This document shows, piece by piece, positions 16,556-26,818 of a stretch of 64,000 nt of DNA (positions are counted from its first letter, which is position 1; each line of letters opens with the position of its first letter). Origin of the DNA: Flavobacteriales bacterium (GTDB lineage: Bacteria; Bacteroidota; Bacteroidia; Flavobacteriales_E; Vicingaceae); NCBI GenBank assembly GCA_013359255.1, contig JABWCF010000011.1, positions 101,829 through 165,828 of the forward strand. The letters run 5' to 3'. Below the pieces are notes generated by a model. That model made no database searches. It saw nothing but the letters and a program-made list of their open reading frames with translations, and had not been told where the DNA came from. A program made the position numbers and the translations under genes.

Positions 16556-18661
16556 ATGAGTAACCATTTCTTAGACACACCCATAGAGTTCTTAAAGGGC
16601 GTAGGGCCTAACCGCAGCGAAGTGTTAAAAAAAGAACTGAAAATTTTCACTTTCCGCGATTTACTTTTTCATTTCCCTTTTCGCTACGAAGACCGTACAA
16701 AAATTTATAAAATCAAAGAAATAGTTTCAGAGCAGTACCACATACAATTAATAGGAAAAATTGAAAAATTCGATACGATAGGAATTGGAAATGCAAAACG
16801 TATCTCAGCTATTTTTAGTGATGATACAGGTAAAATAGAACTAGTTTGGTTTAAGGGATTAAAGTGGATAAAGAATTCAATAAAAACAGGAGAACCTTAT
16901 ATCATTTATGGAAAACCCTCTTTGTTTCAAAAATATTTTAACATAGTGCACCCCGAAATGGAAGAACTGAAGGAAGATACGTTAAGAAATTTATCGGGCT
17001 TCCAATCGGTATATTCTACTACCGAAAAATTGATTGCAAAGGGATTTACCTCCCGAGGGATATTTAAACTTCAAAGAACGCTTTGTTTGCAGCTTCAAGG
17101 AAAGGTGCAGGAATATTTGCCTGCTCAAATCTTAAAAAGCCTTCAATTGGTTTCGTTAGAACAAGCTCTCATCAATATTCATATACCTCATTCAAATGAT
17201 GAATTGATGAAAGCACGCCTTAGGTTAAAATTTGACGAACTGTTTTTACTTCAGTTAAAAATTCTTAAAGAAAAAGGTTTAAAAAATGAATTTGTAAAAG
17301 GCTTTATATTTACAAGAATAGGAGAATATTTTAATACATTTTACAATCAGTTTTTACCTTTCGAACTTACAAATGCTCAAAAACGAGTGTTAAAAGAAAT
17401 TAGAAAGGATACAGCTACCGGAAAGCAAATGAATCGGTTGTTACAAGGTGATGTAGGAAGCGGGAAAACGATGGTGGCTTTTATGAGTATACTTATGGCA
17501 CTTGATAATGGCTTCCAAGCTTGCTTTATGGCCCCTACCGAAATACTTGCATCACAACATTTCGAAACTATTAAACAGTTGGCAGCCCCACTCAATATTT
17601 CTGTAGCCTTGCTTACCGGATCTACTAAAAAATCAGAAAGGAATATCTTGCTAAACGATTTAGCTGAGGGAAATTTGCAAGTAATAATTGGAACCCATGC
17701 CCTTATTGAAGATACTGTGGTATTTAAAAATTTAGGTTTAGTAATTGTAGATGAACAACACCGCTTTGGGGTGGAACAGCGAGCCCGACTTTGGAAAAAA
17801 AATACGTCAGCCCCTCATATATTAGTAATGACGGCAACTCCTATTCCTCGTACACTGGCGATGACATTTTATGGCGATTTAGATGTTTCCATAATAGACG
17901 AGTTACCTCCGGGAAGAAAAGAAATTAAAACACAACATTTTTACGAATCAGCCCGCCTTAAGGTGTTTGGTTTTATAGAGCAACAAGTAAAGTTAGGTAG
18001 GCAAATTTATGTTGTATATCCATTAATAGACGAGTCGGAAAAAATGGATATACAACATTTAATGAAAGGATACGACACCTTATTAGTACGTTTTCCTCCT
18101 CCAAATTTTCTTATTAGCATTGTTCATGGAAAATTAAAACCTATCGATAAGGAATATCAGATGCAGCTTTTTGTAACAGGTAAGTCGCAAATAATGGTAG
18201 CTACCACTGTTATTGAAGTAGGAGTGAATGTGCCCAATGCCAGTGTAATGATTATTGAAAATGCCGAACGCTTTGGGCTTTCACAACTGCATCAGTTACG
18301 CGGAAGAGTTGGGCGAGGGGCAGAACAATCCTATTGTATTTTACTTACAGGAAACAAGCTAACCACAGAAGCAAAACTAAGAATAGAAACAATGACAAGA
18401 ACAAATGATGGTTTTGAGATTGCTGATGTAGATTTAAAATTAAGAGGTCCTGGAGATATTCAAGGTACACAGCAAAGCGGATTAATGAATTTTAAAATAG
18501 CAGACCTCACTAAAGATGCTACAATTCTAAATATGGCAAGAAATACGGCACAAGATTTGTTGAAAAGCGACAGTGATTTAAATCAAACAGAGCATTTAGA
18601 ATTAAAGAAACAGTTGCTTAAAATATATAAAGAAACAAATGATTGGTCTAGAATATCATAA
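16556..18661 (+). CDS. recG: ATP-dependent DNA helicase RecG
   Basis: A 701-residue superfamily 2 helicase of normal RecG length. The N-terminal wedge/OB part begins with FLKGVGPNRSEVLKKEL. Helicase motifs are GDVGSGKT (Walker A, near nt 17450), DEQHRFGVEQR (motif II), MTATPIPRTLA (motif III) and QLRGRVGRG (motif VI, near nt 18300). It reverses stalled forks and moves branched DNA. The start ATG at 16556 gives the expected N-terminus. It is separated from the eamA gene by 79 bp. Confidence 0.95.
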   Translation: MSNHFLDTPIEFLKGVGPNRSEVLKKELKIFTFRDLLFHFPFRYEDRTKIYKIKEIVSEQYHIQLIGKIEKFDTIGIGNAKRISAIFSDDTGKIELVWFKGLKWIKNSIKTGEPYIIYGKPSLFQKYFNIVHPEMEELKEDTLRNLSGFQSVYSTTEKLIAKGFTSRGIFKLQRTLCLQLQGKVQEYLPAQILKSLQLVSLEQALINIHIPHSNDELMKARLRLKFDELFLLQLKILKEKGLKNEFVKGFIFTRIGEYFNTFYNQFLPFELTNAQKRVLKEIRKDTATGKQMNRLLQGDVGSGKTMVAFMSILMALDNGFQACFMAPTEILASQHFETIKQLAAPLNISVALLTGSTKKSERNILLNDLAEGNLQVIIGTHALIEDTVVFKNLGLVIVDEQHRFGVEQRARLWKKNTSAPHILVMTATPIPRTLAMTFYGDLDVSIIDELPPGRKEIKTQHFYESARLKVFGFIEQQVKLGRQIYVVYPLIDESEKMDIQHLMKGYDTLLVRFPPPNFLISIVHGKLKPIDKEYQMQLFVTGKSQIMVATTVIEVGVNVPNASVMIIENAERFGLSQLHQLRGRVGRGAEQSYCILLTGNKLTTEAKLRIETMTRTNDGFEIADVDLKLRGPGDIQGTQQSGLMNFKIADLTKDATILNMARNTAQDLLKSDSDLNQTEHLELKKQLLKIYKETNDWSRIS

Positions 18662-18690
18662 ATGTATAATTTTACAAAAAAAATAATTTC

Positions 18691-19254
18691 ATGAAACAAG
18701 CATTTTTACCCCTATTGATTTTGTTGAGTACAATAAGTTTTTCCTCTGCACAAGAAAATACAGAAAAACAAGAAAGAAAAATAGTAAAAGGCAATATCCC
18801 TATTGCTCAAGCGAAAAATAACGAAGCCTATATTTCTAATATGTCGGAAGATATTGGTTCCTTAAAATATGACTCGTATAATAAAAACTCCGGCACCTAT
18901 TTTTACAATGGTACGCTTCCTGTTCATTATTACGATAAAAAAGGAGTAGGAGGTACCGGATTCAAGTTGGGAAATGATGGCACCATTAATAATAAGGAGG
19001 AATCAGAGGTTTCTGCCGGATATGTAATGTATTCACTTAAACTAAATGTATCTAAAGGCAACATTGTATATACCTTTTCAAATTTTATACATCATGGAAA
19101 CGGGCTAATTGGAAACGGTGGCCCGTTAGAGGGTTATCCGGAATGCGGAAGCGAAAAGATTGGAGGTATTCCCAACTGGGATTTGTATAAAAAACAAACC
19201 GATGGTGAAGTGCAAAAACTAATAAAACGTATGGAGAGGTATTTTGGAGAATAA
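18691..19254 (+). CDS. Secreted protein of unknown function
   Basis: A 187-residue protein with a clear signal peptide (MKQAFLPLLILLSTISFSSAQ). The mature part alternates beta strands (GYVMYSLKLNVSKGNIVYTFSNFIHH) and ends with a charged helix (DGEVQKLIKRMERYFGE). The strand pattern is reminiscent of DUF4468 (TBP-like fold) proteins, but I cannot confirm that. It follows recG by 29 bp. Its stop lies 1 bp from the convergent sensor-phosphatase stop. Confidence 0.6.
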   Translation: MKQAFLPLLILLSTISFSSAQENTEKQERKIVKGNIPIAQAKNNEAYISNMSEDIGSLKYDSYNKNSGTYFYNGTLPVHYYDKKGVGGTGFKLGNDGTINNKEESEVSAGYVMYSLKLNVSKGNIVYTFSNFIHHGNGLIGNGGPLEGYPECGSEKIGGIPNWDLYKKQTDGEVQKLIKRMERYFGE

Positions 19255-19255
19255 G

Positions 19256-22200
19256 CTAAATTTTTACTCCCATAACACAAATATCGTCAACTTGGCTGTG
19301 TGAGGTGTTTTTCCAGTTTTCGAGTACTTTAATAAGTTCTTTCTCCTGTTCTTCCATATTCATGAGTTGAATAGATAAGATTAATTTTTTAAGTTGTATG
19401 TACATAAACTTTTTACCTTTTGGTCCACCAAACTGGTCGGCATATCCATCTGTAAAAAGATAAAACGAGTCATTTTTTTGAACTTTTATAGAATGGGTGG
19501 CAAACTTTTGTTTTCGTTCCGTTCCGCCAATAGGTTGTTTATTGGCTTTAATTTCATAAAAGGAAAACGATTCGTTTTGTAGCAAAGGAGAAGCAACTTT
19601 ATCATTAATGATTAAAGGGTTTTCATTTTTTCGTACAACATAGAGTGGGTTATTGGCCCCTGCATATTCTACTAGTTTTTTATTTTTATAGTAGGTACAT
19701 ACCGAAATATCCATACCGTCTTGGGCTTTTGTTTCACTGTAAGCCTTGTGCAGAGCCATATTTAATTTTTCATCCATGCGATCTAGTGCATAACCGGGGT
19801 TAGCTATGTTTTCATCGCGAATTACTTGATTTAATATACTAGTGCCTAGCATACTCATAAAAGCTCCCGGAACGCCATGTCCTGTGCAATCTGCAACCAC
19901 AATAATTGATTTCTCCTCATCTTCTGTAAACCAATAAAAATCACCACTCACAATATCTCTTGGTTTAAAGAGAATAAATGAATCTGAAAAGTATGATTTC
20001 AGCGATTTGTTCATGGGTAAAATAGCTTCCTGAATTCTTTTTGCATAAATGATGCTGTCTGTAATGTCTTGATTTTTTTCTTCAATGATTTCCTTTTGTT
20101 TCGTAATCTGCCTGTTCGCTGCTCTTATTTTAATATACGATAAAATACCGGCTAAAACAATTCCGCTGCAAATGGTGTAGAACCACCAAGTTTGCCAAAA
20201 TGGGGGTTTAATAGTAAACTTAAACGATACGGGTTCTTTATTCCAAATATCATCACCATTGTTTGCAAATAATAAAAATTCATAATGGCCAGGAGGTAGG
20301 TTAGAGTATGCTATTTCTGTTTTATTTATGGCCATTTGCCAATCTTTATCTAAACCTACTAATTTATATTTATAAGCAACTTGTTCCGGTTTAGTGTGGC
20401 TAACGGCAATGAATTCTATGGTAATGTAATTTTTATCGTAGGTTAAATTGGGATTAAAAGGTATATTATTATTGCTGATAGAATCGGTATAATCTCTCCA
20501 ATTTATATCTTGAGAAAAAACTTTTACCTTGGTAATTCTCGTTAAAGGTTCTTTTGTATTTGGTTTATCAAGCGAGGGATTATAGATAACCAAACCTTTT
20601 AAGGTGCCAATATAAATATTATCATTTTGGTCAATGCAAATAGAGTTTGGTAAACATTGTTGGCCGGCAAAGCCGTCATCATTTTTATAATTTTTTATAA
20701 TGAAAGAGTTTTTATTAAAACTGATTACATCTATTCCGTATTGATGTCCTGCCCAAATATTTCCTTTGCTATCAGCAATTAATGAATAAATTACGTTAGA
20801 AGCCAATCCCTCTTTTTCTGAAATATTTGTAAATTTTCCATTCGAGTATTTGTAAACTCCATAGTTGGAACTTAACCAGATGGTACTGTCTTTGGTTTGA
20901 ACAATAGAACGAACCCGACCTTTTTTGATTCCTTCTTTCTCTGAGAATTGGTAAATGGAAGAACCATCGTAAAGATATACCCCATTGTCGGTAGCTAGCC
21001 AATAACGGTTGTTCAAATCCTGGTAAATTTGAAAAATATCCGTTTGAGGAATAATCTGAGGTTGGAAGGGTATTACATTGCCATTTTCTAGTTTAGACAA
21101 TCCGTTTTTGCTACATATCCAAATAACCCCATCTCTGTCTTTATAAATATGGTAAATCATTTGATAAGATTTTCCTCCCATTGTTGGAATTTGAGTAAAG
21201 TTTCTCTTTTCTAAATTAAAGAAGTACAAACCCTCGGCATCAGTACCAACAATATAATGATTGCTGTCTATTTCAAACGCATAATTTATGTCTTGAACCT
21301 TATTTTCTAATCGGTTACTTTTTTCATTATAAATCTCAATTTTATTTTCTGACTTTATGATTAATCCAATGGCAGAACTTATCATTAATTTGCCTGTAGA
21401 AGTCTTATATACACTAGTTATTTCGTCAATATTTAATTGCTTTTTATTTAGTGAAACAAATCTTTCTGAACTCAATTTTGAAACCCCATTATTTTTTGAT
21501 GCAAACCAAATATTCCCTTCTCGGTCTTTTAAAATTTTAAAGATATCATTATCAATAAGTCCGTTTTGGTTGGTTATATTGGTAAAAGTTTCTCCATTGT
21601 ATTTGAATATACCTGAGTATGTGCCAAGCCAATAGGTATTATCATCTTTTATGGCACAGTAAACCGGAAAATTCATTTTACTTTTATCAATAGTTTTGAA
21701 TACAAATTCATTTTTTTCGTTCAACTCAAATACTCCCTTATTGGTAAAAGCCCATATTTTTCCATTTATCTCTCCTATAGAAAATACTAAATCTGATATT
21801 GTAGAATTGTTTGAATTGTATTGAATAGTTTCCTTCTTTGTGATTTTTGTGAGTCCGACACCCATTGTACAAATCCAAATGTTTTTGTTTCCATCTTCGT
21901 AAAAATTAAAAATTCCTTTGTTTTCAAAAAGCATATTGTCTTCAAAAGGTTTAATACTTTCTTTTTCTAAAAAATATATTCCATTTCCTGCACCAATCCA
22001 GCATTTGTTGTTTGAATCGAAAAATATTTTAAAAACCCGATGATGCCCCAATCCGTTTGTGGTATCTAGTTTTATAATAGTATCGGGTTTAATGATACTG
22101 ATGCCATTATTGGTTCCTACATATATATTACCATCGGGTCCCTTCTCAATACAGTACACAATATTGTCGGACAAACCATTTTTAGTTGTTAAGTAATGAA

Positions 22201-22402
22201 ATGCTTTTCCGTTGAATATTGAGATGCCACCATTGTTTGTTCCTAACCAAATTTCTCCATCAGAGTGTTGGTAAATACTTAATATCTGAGATTGAGAAAG
22301 GCCGTTATCTACTGAAAAATTTTGAAAATTATAATTTTGAGATTGTAGACATAGGTGAATAGAAAAGAAAAGCAGTGAGTATATAATTTTCGCTGGAGAC
22401 AT
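19256..22402 (-). CDS. Two-component-type beta-propeller sensor fused to SpoIIE phosphatase
   Basis: A 1048-residue membrane protein. A signal peptide is followed by many Reg_prop propeller blades (repeats of the type IWLGTNNGGISIFNG, about residues 30-640). A Y_Y_Y domain comes next (about 665-735), then one membrane helix (about 740-765), a short coiled coil (QITKQKEIIEEKNQDITDSI) and a SpoIIE/PP2C domain (about 800-1046: RDIVSGDFYWF, VADCTGHGVPGAFMSMLG, TDGYADQFGG). The acidic residues for two metals are present. In hybrid sensors of this family the periplasmic propeller controls a kinase; here the output is a Ser/Thr phosphatase. No anti-sigma-antagonist partner lies beside it. Confidence 0.9.
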   Translation of the reverse strand: MSPAKIIYSLLFFSIHLCLQSQNYNFQNFSVDNGLSQSQILSIYQHSDGEIWLGTNNGGISIFNGKAFHYLTTKNGLSDNIVYCIEKGPDGNIYVGTNNGISIIKPDTIIKLDTTNGLGHHRVFKIFFDSNNKCWIGAGNGIYFLEKESIKPFEDNMLFENKGIFNFYEDGNKNIWICTMGVGLTKITKKETIQYNSNNSTISDLVFSIGEINGKIWAFTNKGVFELNEKNEFVFKTIDKSKMNFPVYCAIKDDNTYWLGTYSGIFKYNGETFTNITNQNGLIDNDIFKILKDREGNIWFASKNNGVSKLSSERFVSLNKKQLNIDEITSVYKTSTGKLMISSAIGLIIKSENKIEIYNEKSNRLENKVQDINYAFEIDSNHYIVGTDAEGLYFFNLEKRNFTQIPTMGGKSYQMIYHIYKDRDGVIWICSKNGLSKLENGNVIPFQPQIIPQTDIFQIYQDLNNRYWLATDNGVYLYDGSSIYQFSEKEGIKKGRVRSIVQTKDSTIWLSSNYGVYKYSNGKFTNISEKEGLASNVIYSLIADSKGNIWAGHQYGIDVISFNKNSFIIKNYKNDDGFAGQQCLPNSICIDQNDNIYIGTLKGLVIYNPSLDKPNTKEPLTRITKVKVFSQDINWRDYTDSISNNNIPFNPNLTYDKNYITIEFIAVSHTKPEQVAYKYKLVGLDKDWQMAINKTEIAYSNLPPGHYEFLLFANNGDDIWNKEPVSFKFTIKPPFWQTWWFYTICSGIVLAGILSYIKIRAANRQITKQKEIIEEKNQDITDSIIYAKRIQEAILPMNKSLKSYFSDSFILFKPRDIVSGDFYWFTEDEEKSIIVVADCTGHGVPGAFMSMLGTSILNQVIRDENIANPGYALDRMDEKLNMALHKAYSETKAQDGMDISVCTYYKNKKLVEYAGANNPLYVVRKNENPLIINDKVASPLLQNESFSFYEIKANKQPIGGTERKQKFATHSIKVQKNDSFYLFTDGYADQFGGPKGKKFMYIQLKKLILSIQLMNMEEQEKELIKVLENWKNTSHSQVDDICVMGVKI

Positions 22403-22419
22403 TGTCTGTAATTACAATT

Positions 22420-22427
22420 CAAAAATA
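22420..22427 (-). promoter_or_regulatory. -7 box of the sensor-phosphatase gene
   Basis: On the minus strand this reads TATTTTTG, matching TAnnTTTG, 17 bp before the ATG at 22402. No obvious -33 box; the upstream terminator hairpin begins within about 10 bp. Confidence 0.4.
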
Positions 22428-22431
22428 GAAA

Positions 22432-22459
22432 AAAAAAGGGCTGATATTCATCAGCCCTT
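22432..22459 (-). terminator. Terminator of the T9SS type A protein gene
   Basis: A perfect 8-bp stem, GGGCTGAT with ATCAGCCC (22438-22445 with 22450-22457), has a 4-nt loop. On the minus strand it is followed by an unbroken T run. It lies 20 bp after the stop at 22479. Confidence 0.85.
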
Positions 22460-22478
22460 CTGTAAGCATAAAATTTAA

Positions 22479-24227
22479 CTATTTTAAGATAGAGAACTTT
22501 TTGGTTTTTGACATTGAGCCGATATTCATTTGTAATAAGTATGTTCCTGAATTCAATTTTAATTCATTTGAATCGATAACATAATTGTAACTTCCAATTG
22601 GTTTATTACCTAAATTAACTTCACGTATAGTTTCGCCAAGGATGTTCACTATTTTAAAAGAAACATTTTGTGCATGGTCTAATGTATATGCGATATTAAC
22701 CTTACTATCCGAAGGATTTGGAAAAACAGAAAATCCGTTTTCTTTAATATCTTGTTTTACCACATAAGTAGCATTAAATGGGTGTATGCTGTCTTTTCCA
22801 ACGGTAAAATCAAGTTCGGAAACAGTAGTAGAACCGGATAAAGTGAAGGTATATGAACCACTCATGTTTAAGCCGGGCATATCTACCCAAAGGGTGTAAG
22901 TTCCGTTTTCTAAATTAGAAATGGTAAAATCTCCGCTATTATTCGATTGAATGGAGGATTTAACAGGCCCGGAAGGCTTTTTTTCAACAATGATATCGAT
23001 TCCGGGAATAGGGTCATTTTTCATCAATTTACCAAACTGACCTATTCTGTTGTAATTGTAGTTTAGCAACAATTTACCCGAAATGGTGTTATTGCCAATG
23101 TTGGGGTCGTGGTAATCAAGAGTAATATTGATGCCATTTACATTGTTAGTAGTAATAATGCTTTGGGCATTTTTCCAGTCGGTAGTATCTCCGTAATAAG
23201 TGGTAAAGGAGTTGGGGTATAAAAGTAAATCAGGTCTTGCGGCTACTCTGTATTCTCCATAAGGAATAGAATCGAATTTATAAGAGCCATTTGAATTGAT
23301 GGGTGTTATTGCGAGAATATCATTTTTTGTAAAGTTTGAATATTCTCGATATAAATAAACCTCCCCATTTGTAACCTGTAAACCGGTAGTATCATAAACA
23401 AATCCTTCAATACTGCCAAAATCTACAGGGAGAGTGTACCACCCATACCACACAAAATTGTTAAATGGAGAACATTTCAGCAGCATTAGGTGAGTAGTAG
23501 CAAATGTATTGTTGCGAAGAAAGTGATAATAAATCGCATCATAATTATATTTTTGGTAGTAGGTGTAATTGCCATTTCCTCCAAAATCAACAAACACGCT
23601 ATCGGTACGGTAGTTTATTTCTTTCATTAATACTACATCGGAAAAACTCCCTAATGGTGTAATTAATGTGCCATAGCCCGCACCCACCATTTGTTTATTT
23701 CTTAATTGTACCGATTTAACTTTATAGTTACCCGATTTTCCGTATCCAACGGTTCTGCTGTAATTGAAGATAGTATCCATGTTGTATTTTACTCGGGCTG
23801 GCATGAACAGTTCTGAAGGTTCTATAAACACCGAATCTAATGTATTCATAATACTAAACCCTCCAATTCTGTGAAATCCAGATGTATCAACAATAAAATA
23901 TGAAAATAAGGAATCTTGATCTTTTAATGGTACATTCCAAAAAGAGGCATGAGTAGCATCAGGAAATAAGTGGTAATAAGGCAGGCCTGATTTATCTAGA
24001 GTTTTTGTATGAAAAGTGTCCTGCATTTGAATAAACTTATTGGAATAATTCCAAACCTGATTAGCTCCCGTAGTGGGTATAGTTAAAAGCGTTGCAGTAG
24101 TATCCCAAATCTGTTTAAAAGTGGTGTTTTTTACCGGTAAATAAGTGCCTTCGATGGTTGGTCCTTGTGCGATAGCAGAAAGAGTCAACAACAATACGAC
24201 CTGAAAAATGAGTATTTTTTTAATCAT
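22479..24227 (-). CDS. T9SS type A sorting-domain secreted protein
   Basis: A 582-residue secreted protein. The signal peptide is MIKKILIFQVVLLLTLSAIAQ. Residues 25-270 form a beta domain of unknown function (SFWNVPLKDQDSLFSYFIVDTSGF). Two carboxypeptidase-regulatory-like segments follow (about 275-350 and 380-470, GSIEGFVYDTTGLQVTNGEVYLYRE). The last 75 residues are the Por/type A C-terminal domain: FSVFPNPSDSKVNI, VNILGETIRE, and a final KKFSILK. The CTD targets it through the T9SS to the surface. Its role is unknown. A terminator follows and it appears monocistronic. Confidence 0.85.
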   Translation of the reverse strand: MIKKILIFQVVLLLTLSAIAQGPTIEGTYLPVKNTTFKQIWDTTATLLTIPTTGANQVWNYSNKFIQMQDTFHTKTLDKSGLPYYHLFPDATHASFWNVPLKDQDSLFSYFIVDTSGFHRIGGFSIMNTLDSVFIEPSELFMPARVKYNMDTIFNYSRTVGYGKSGNYKVKSVQLRNKQMVGAGYGTLITPLGSFSDVVLMKEINYRTDSVFVDFGGNGNYTYYQKYNYDAIYYHFLRNNTFATTHLMLLKCSPFNNFVWYGWYTLPVDFGSIEGFVYDTTGLQVTNGEVYLYREYSNFTKNDILAITPINSNGSYKFDSIPYGEYRVAARPDLLLYPNSFTTYYGDTTDWKNAQSIITTNNVNGINITLDYHDPNIGNNTISGKLLLNYNYNRIGQFGKLMKNDPIPGIDIIVEKKPSGPVKSSIQSNNSGDFTISNLENGTYTLWVDMPGLNMSGSYTFTLSGSTTVSELDFTVGKDSIHPFNATYVVKQDIKENGFSVFPNPSDSKVNIAYTLDHAQNVSFKIVNILGETIREVNLGNKPIGSYNYVIDSNELKLNSGTYLLQMNIGSMSKTKKFSILK

Positions 24228-24247
24228 AATCTTAAAATTTTGTTGCT

Positions 24248-24280
24248 CAAAGGTATACCATTTTTTATGTATATTCTCAA
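24248..24280 (-). promoter_or_regulatory. Promoter of the T9SS type A protein gene
   Basis: On the minus strand TACCTTTG (24255-24248) is a perfect TAnnTTTG -7 box 20 bp before the ATG, with a TTG at about the -33 position (24280-24278). Confidence 0.5.
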
Positions 24281-24370
24281 ATTATATTTTATTTTTTTGT
24301 TAACCGTTATACAATTCCATCATTTTTAAACAATACACTAATTTACCTCATTATTTAAAGTCTAAAATTC

Positions 24371-24378
24371 TATTTTTG
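24371..24378 (+). promoter_or_regulatory. -7 box of pheT
   Basis: TATTTTTG matches TAnnTTTG and ends 17 bp before the pheT ATG at 24396. No -33 TTG is evident. Confidence 0.4.
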
Positions 24379-24395
24379 TTGTTTATTTAAGCAGC

Positions 24396-26816
24396 ATGAA
24401 GATTTCATATAATTGGTTGTGTTCTTATCTTTCGGTAAGCCCAGATGTTAAAGAGTTGGAAAAAATATTAACCGACTGTGGATTAGAAGTAGAAAAATAC
24501 GAAAAAGTATTTTCAATAGAAGGTGGACTGACCGGACTTTTAGTTGGAAGAGTTACTTCTTGCACAAAACACCCCAATGCCGATAAGCTATCGCTTACTA
24601 AGGTTGATATAGGCAATGAATCTGAATTGCAAATTGTTTGCGGAGCTCCTAATGTAGAAAAAGGACAAAAAGTGGTAGTGGCAACTATAGGCACTACTCT
24701 TTTTCCAAAAAATGGAGAGCCATTTGAGATTAAAAAAACTAAAATAAGGGGCGAAGTTTCTGAAGGTATGATTTGTGCCGAAGACGAAATTGGTGTTGGC
24801 TATTCGCACGAAGGTATTATTGTACTAACCGATACGGTTAGTGTGGGAGAACCAGTAGCCAATTATTTTGGAGTAGAAGAAGATTATATTTTCGAAATAG
24901 GTTTAACTCCCAATAGGGTAGATGCAGCATCACACATTGGGGTTGCTAGAGATGTGGTAGCTGTTTTAGCTCTAAAACAAAATATGCAGTTATTGAAACC
25001 TTGCATTGAGGCATTTAAAACAAGTGCCGAAAAACCAAAAATAGAAGTTATTGTACAACATTTAGAAGCCTGTCCCAGGTATTCAGGAATTTATATTTCA
25101 GGTGTTACGGTTAAAGAATCACCTCAATGGCTTAAAAACAAACTTAAATTTATTGGACTAAAACCTATTAACAACATTGTAGATGTTACCAATTTTGTTT
25201 TACACGAATTAGGACAGCCCCTTCATGCTTTCGATGCAGACAAAATTGAGGGAAACAAAGTAATTGTTGATACTCTTACCGAGGGAACTATTTTCGAAAC
25301 CTTAGATGGTGTGTTACGAACTCTTTCGGCTAACGATTTAATGATATGTAACGAAAAAGAAGGGATGTGTATAGCCGGGGTTTTTGGCGGAAGTAAGTCG
25401 GGGATTACACAACAAACAAAAAATATTTTTATAGAAAGTGCTTATTTTAATCCGGCCTTTATTCGCAGAACCTCCAAAAAACACGCTCTTTATACAGATG
25501 CCTCCTTCCGATACGAAAGAGGAGCAGATCCAAACATCACGATTTACGCATTAAAACGAGCTTGCCTACTTATTCAAGAAGTAGGAGGAGGTGAAATGTA
25601 TTCTCCCATAATAGATGTGTATCCCAATCCTATTAACGATTGTAAAATAAATTTCGATTTTGAGTATTTGAATAAAATTGCAGGAAATGAAATTCCTATT
25701 CAAGTTCAAAAATCAATAATTAAAAATTTAGAAATAAAAATAGACTCCGAAACAGCAACAGAATTACAACTCTCTATTCCTCCTTTTAAAGTAGATGTTA
25801 CCAGAAAAGTTGATGTAGCCGAGGAGATACTCCGAATTTATGGATACGATAAAATTGAAATCCCCATTCTATTACATACAACCATCTCAACCATTCAAAA
25901 GCCCGATAAACAAAAACTATTACGCTCTATTTTCAGTTATCTCATTTCATCTGGGTTTTCAGAAATATTAACCAATTCACTTTCTAATTCCGCATATTAC
26001 ACAAACCAACCAAATGCCGTAAAAGTTTTAAACGCCCTTAGTTCGGAGTTAGATACACTTAGAGCCTCAATGTTGTACGGAGGTTTAGAAAGCATCGCAT
26101 ACAACATGAATAGACGAAATACAAACCTTAAATTCTTTGAGTTAGGGAAAGTATATACCCAAAATGAAAATAAATACGAAGAATCAGAAAAGCTAGCTCT
26201 CTTTATTACCGGAGAAAGATTTAAAGAAAGTTGGAATAATCCCCCAATGCATTCCGATATTTTTGAACTCAAAGGGACTGTTGCAAACTTGTTTACCATT
26301 CTTTCCGTTTGTGAAAAAGAAGTTACTACACAATACAACCTGACGTTGCACGGGCTACAAGATGCTATAGAGTATTCTCTAAAAGAAACCCCTATTGCCA
26401 TAATAGGAAATATAAACAAAGGGCTATTAAAACAATTTGATATTGATAAACCCGTATTTTTTGCCGAAATAAATATTGAAAATCTTTTGAAAGGTTTACG
26501 TACAACAGGTGCAAGGTATAAAGATGTTTCTAAATTTATAGGTGTACGCAGAGATTTGGCCATTCTCTTTAATAAAGAAATCCGTTTTTCGGAAGTAAAA
26601 GAGTTGGCTTATAAAACAGAAAAAAAATTACTTAAAGAGGTTCAGATATTTGACGTGTACGAAGGAAAAAATATCGAAAGCGGAAAAAAATCGTATGCTA
26701 TTGCTTTTTATCTGCAGAATGAAGCGGCAACTCTTACCGATAAAGAAATAGAAAACAGTATGCAAAAAATTCAACAAGCGATAGAGCAACAGTTGGGTGG
26801 AAAAATAAGAGCATAA
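24396..26816 (+). CDS. pheT: Phenylalanine--tRNA ligase beta subunit
   Basis: An 806-residue subunit of normal length. The N-terminus MKISYNWLCSYL is typical. A tRNA-binding (EMAP-like) domain lies at about 40-155 (VGRVTSCTKHPNADKLSLTKVDIG). B3/B4 editing domains follow (about 210-400, GLKPINNIVDVTNFVLHELGQPLHAFD), then B5 (about 400-480), a core-like domain and a C-terminal anticodon-binding FDX-ACB domain (KFIGVRRDLAILF, VYEGKNIESGKKSYAIAFYLQ). It charges tRNA-Phe with PheS, whose gene is not in the window. The CoA-binding gene follows 2 bp after the stop. Confidence 0.95.
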   Translation: MKISYNWLCSYLSVSPDVKELEKILTDCGLEVEKYEKVFSIEGGLTGLLVGRVTSCTKHPNADKLSLTKVDIGNESELQIVCGAPNVEKGQKVVVATIGTTLFPKNGEPFEIKKTKIRGEVSEGMICAEDEIGVGYSHEGIIVLTDTVSVGEPVANYFGVEEDYIFEIGLTPNRVDAASHIGVARDVVAVLALKQNMQLLKPCIEAFKTSAEKPKIEVIVQHLEACPRYSGIYISGVTVKESPQWLKNKLKFIGLKPINNIVDVTNFVLHELGQPLHAFDADKIEGNKVIVDTLTEGTIFETLDGVLRTLSANDLMICNEKEGMCIAGVFGGSKSGITQQTKNIFIESAYFNPAFIRRTSKKHALYTDASFRYERGADPNITIYALKRACLLIQEVGGGEMYSPIIDVYPNPINDCKINFDFEYLNKIAGNEIPIQVQKSIIKNLEIKIDSETATELQLSIPPFKVDVTRKVDVAEEILRIYGYDKIEIPILLHTTISTIQKPDKQKLLRSIFSYLISSGFSEILTNSLSNSAYYTNQPNAVKVLNALSSELDTLRASMLYGGLESIAYNMNRRNTNLKFFELGKVYTQNENKYEESEKLALFITGERFKESWNNPPMHSDIFELKGTVANLFTILSVCEKEVTTQYNLTLHGLQDAIEYSLKETPIAIIGNINKGLLKQFDIDKPVFFAEINIENLLKGLRTTGARYKDVSKFIGVRRDLAILFNKEIRFSEVKELAYKTEKKLLKEVQIFDVYEGKNIESGKKSYAIAFYLQNEAATLTDKEIENSMQKIQQAIEQQLGGKIRA

Positions 26817-26818
26817 AG

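Noticed and set aside
25997..26563. Minus-strand open frame of 188 codons
   Set aside because: It is antisense to the well-conserved C-terminal part of pheT.
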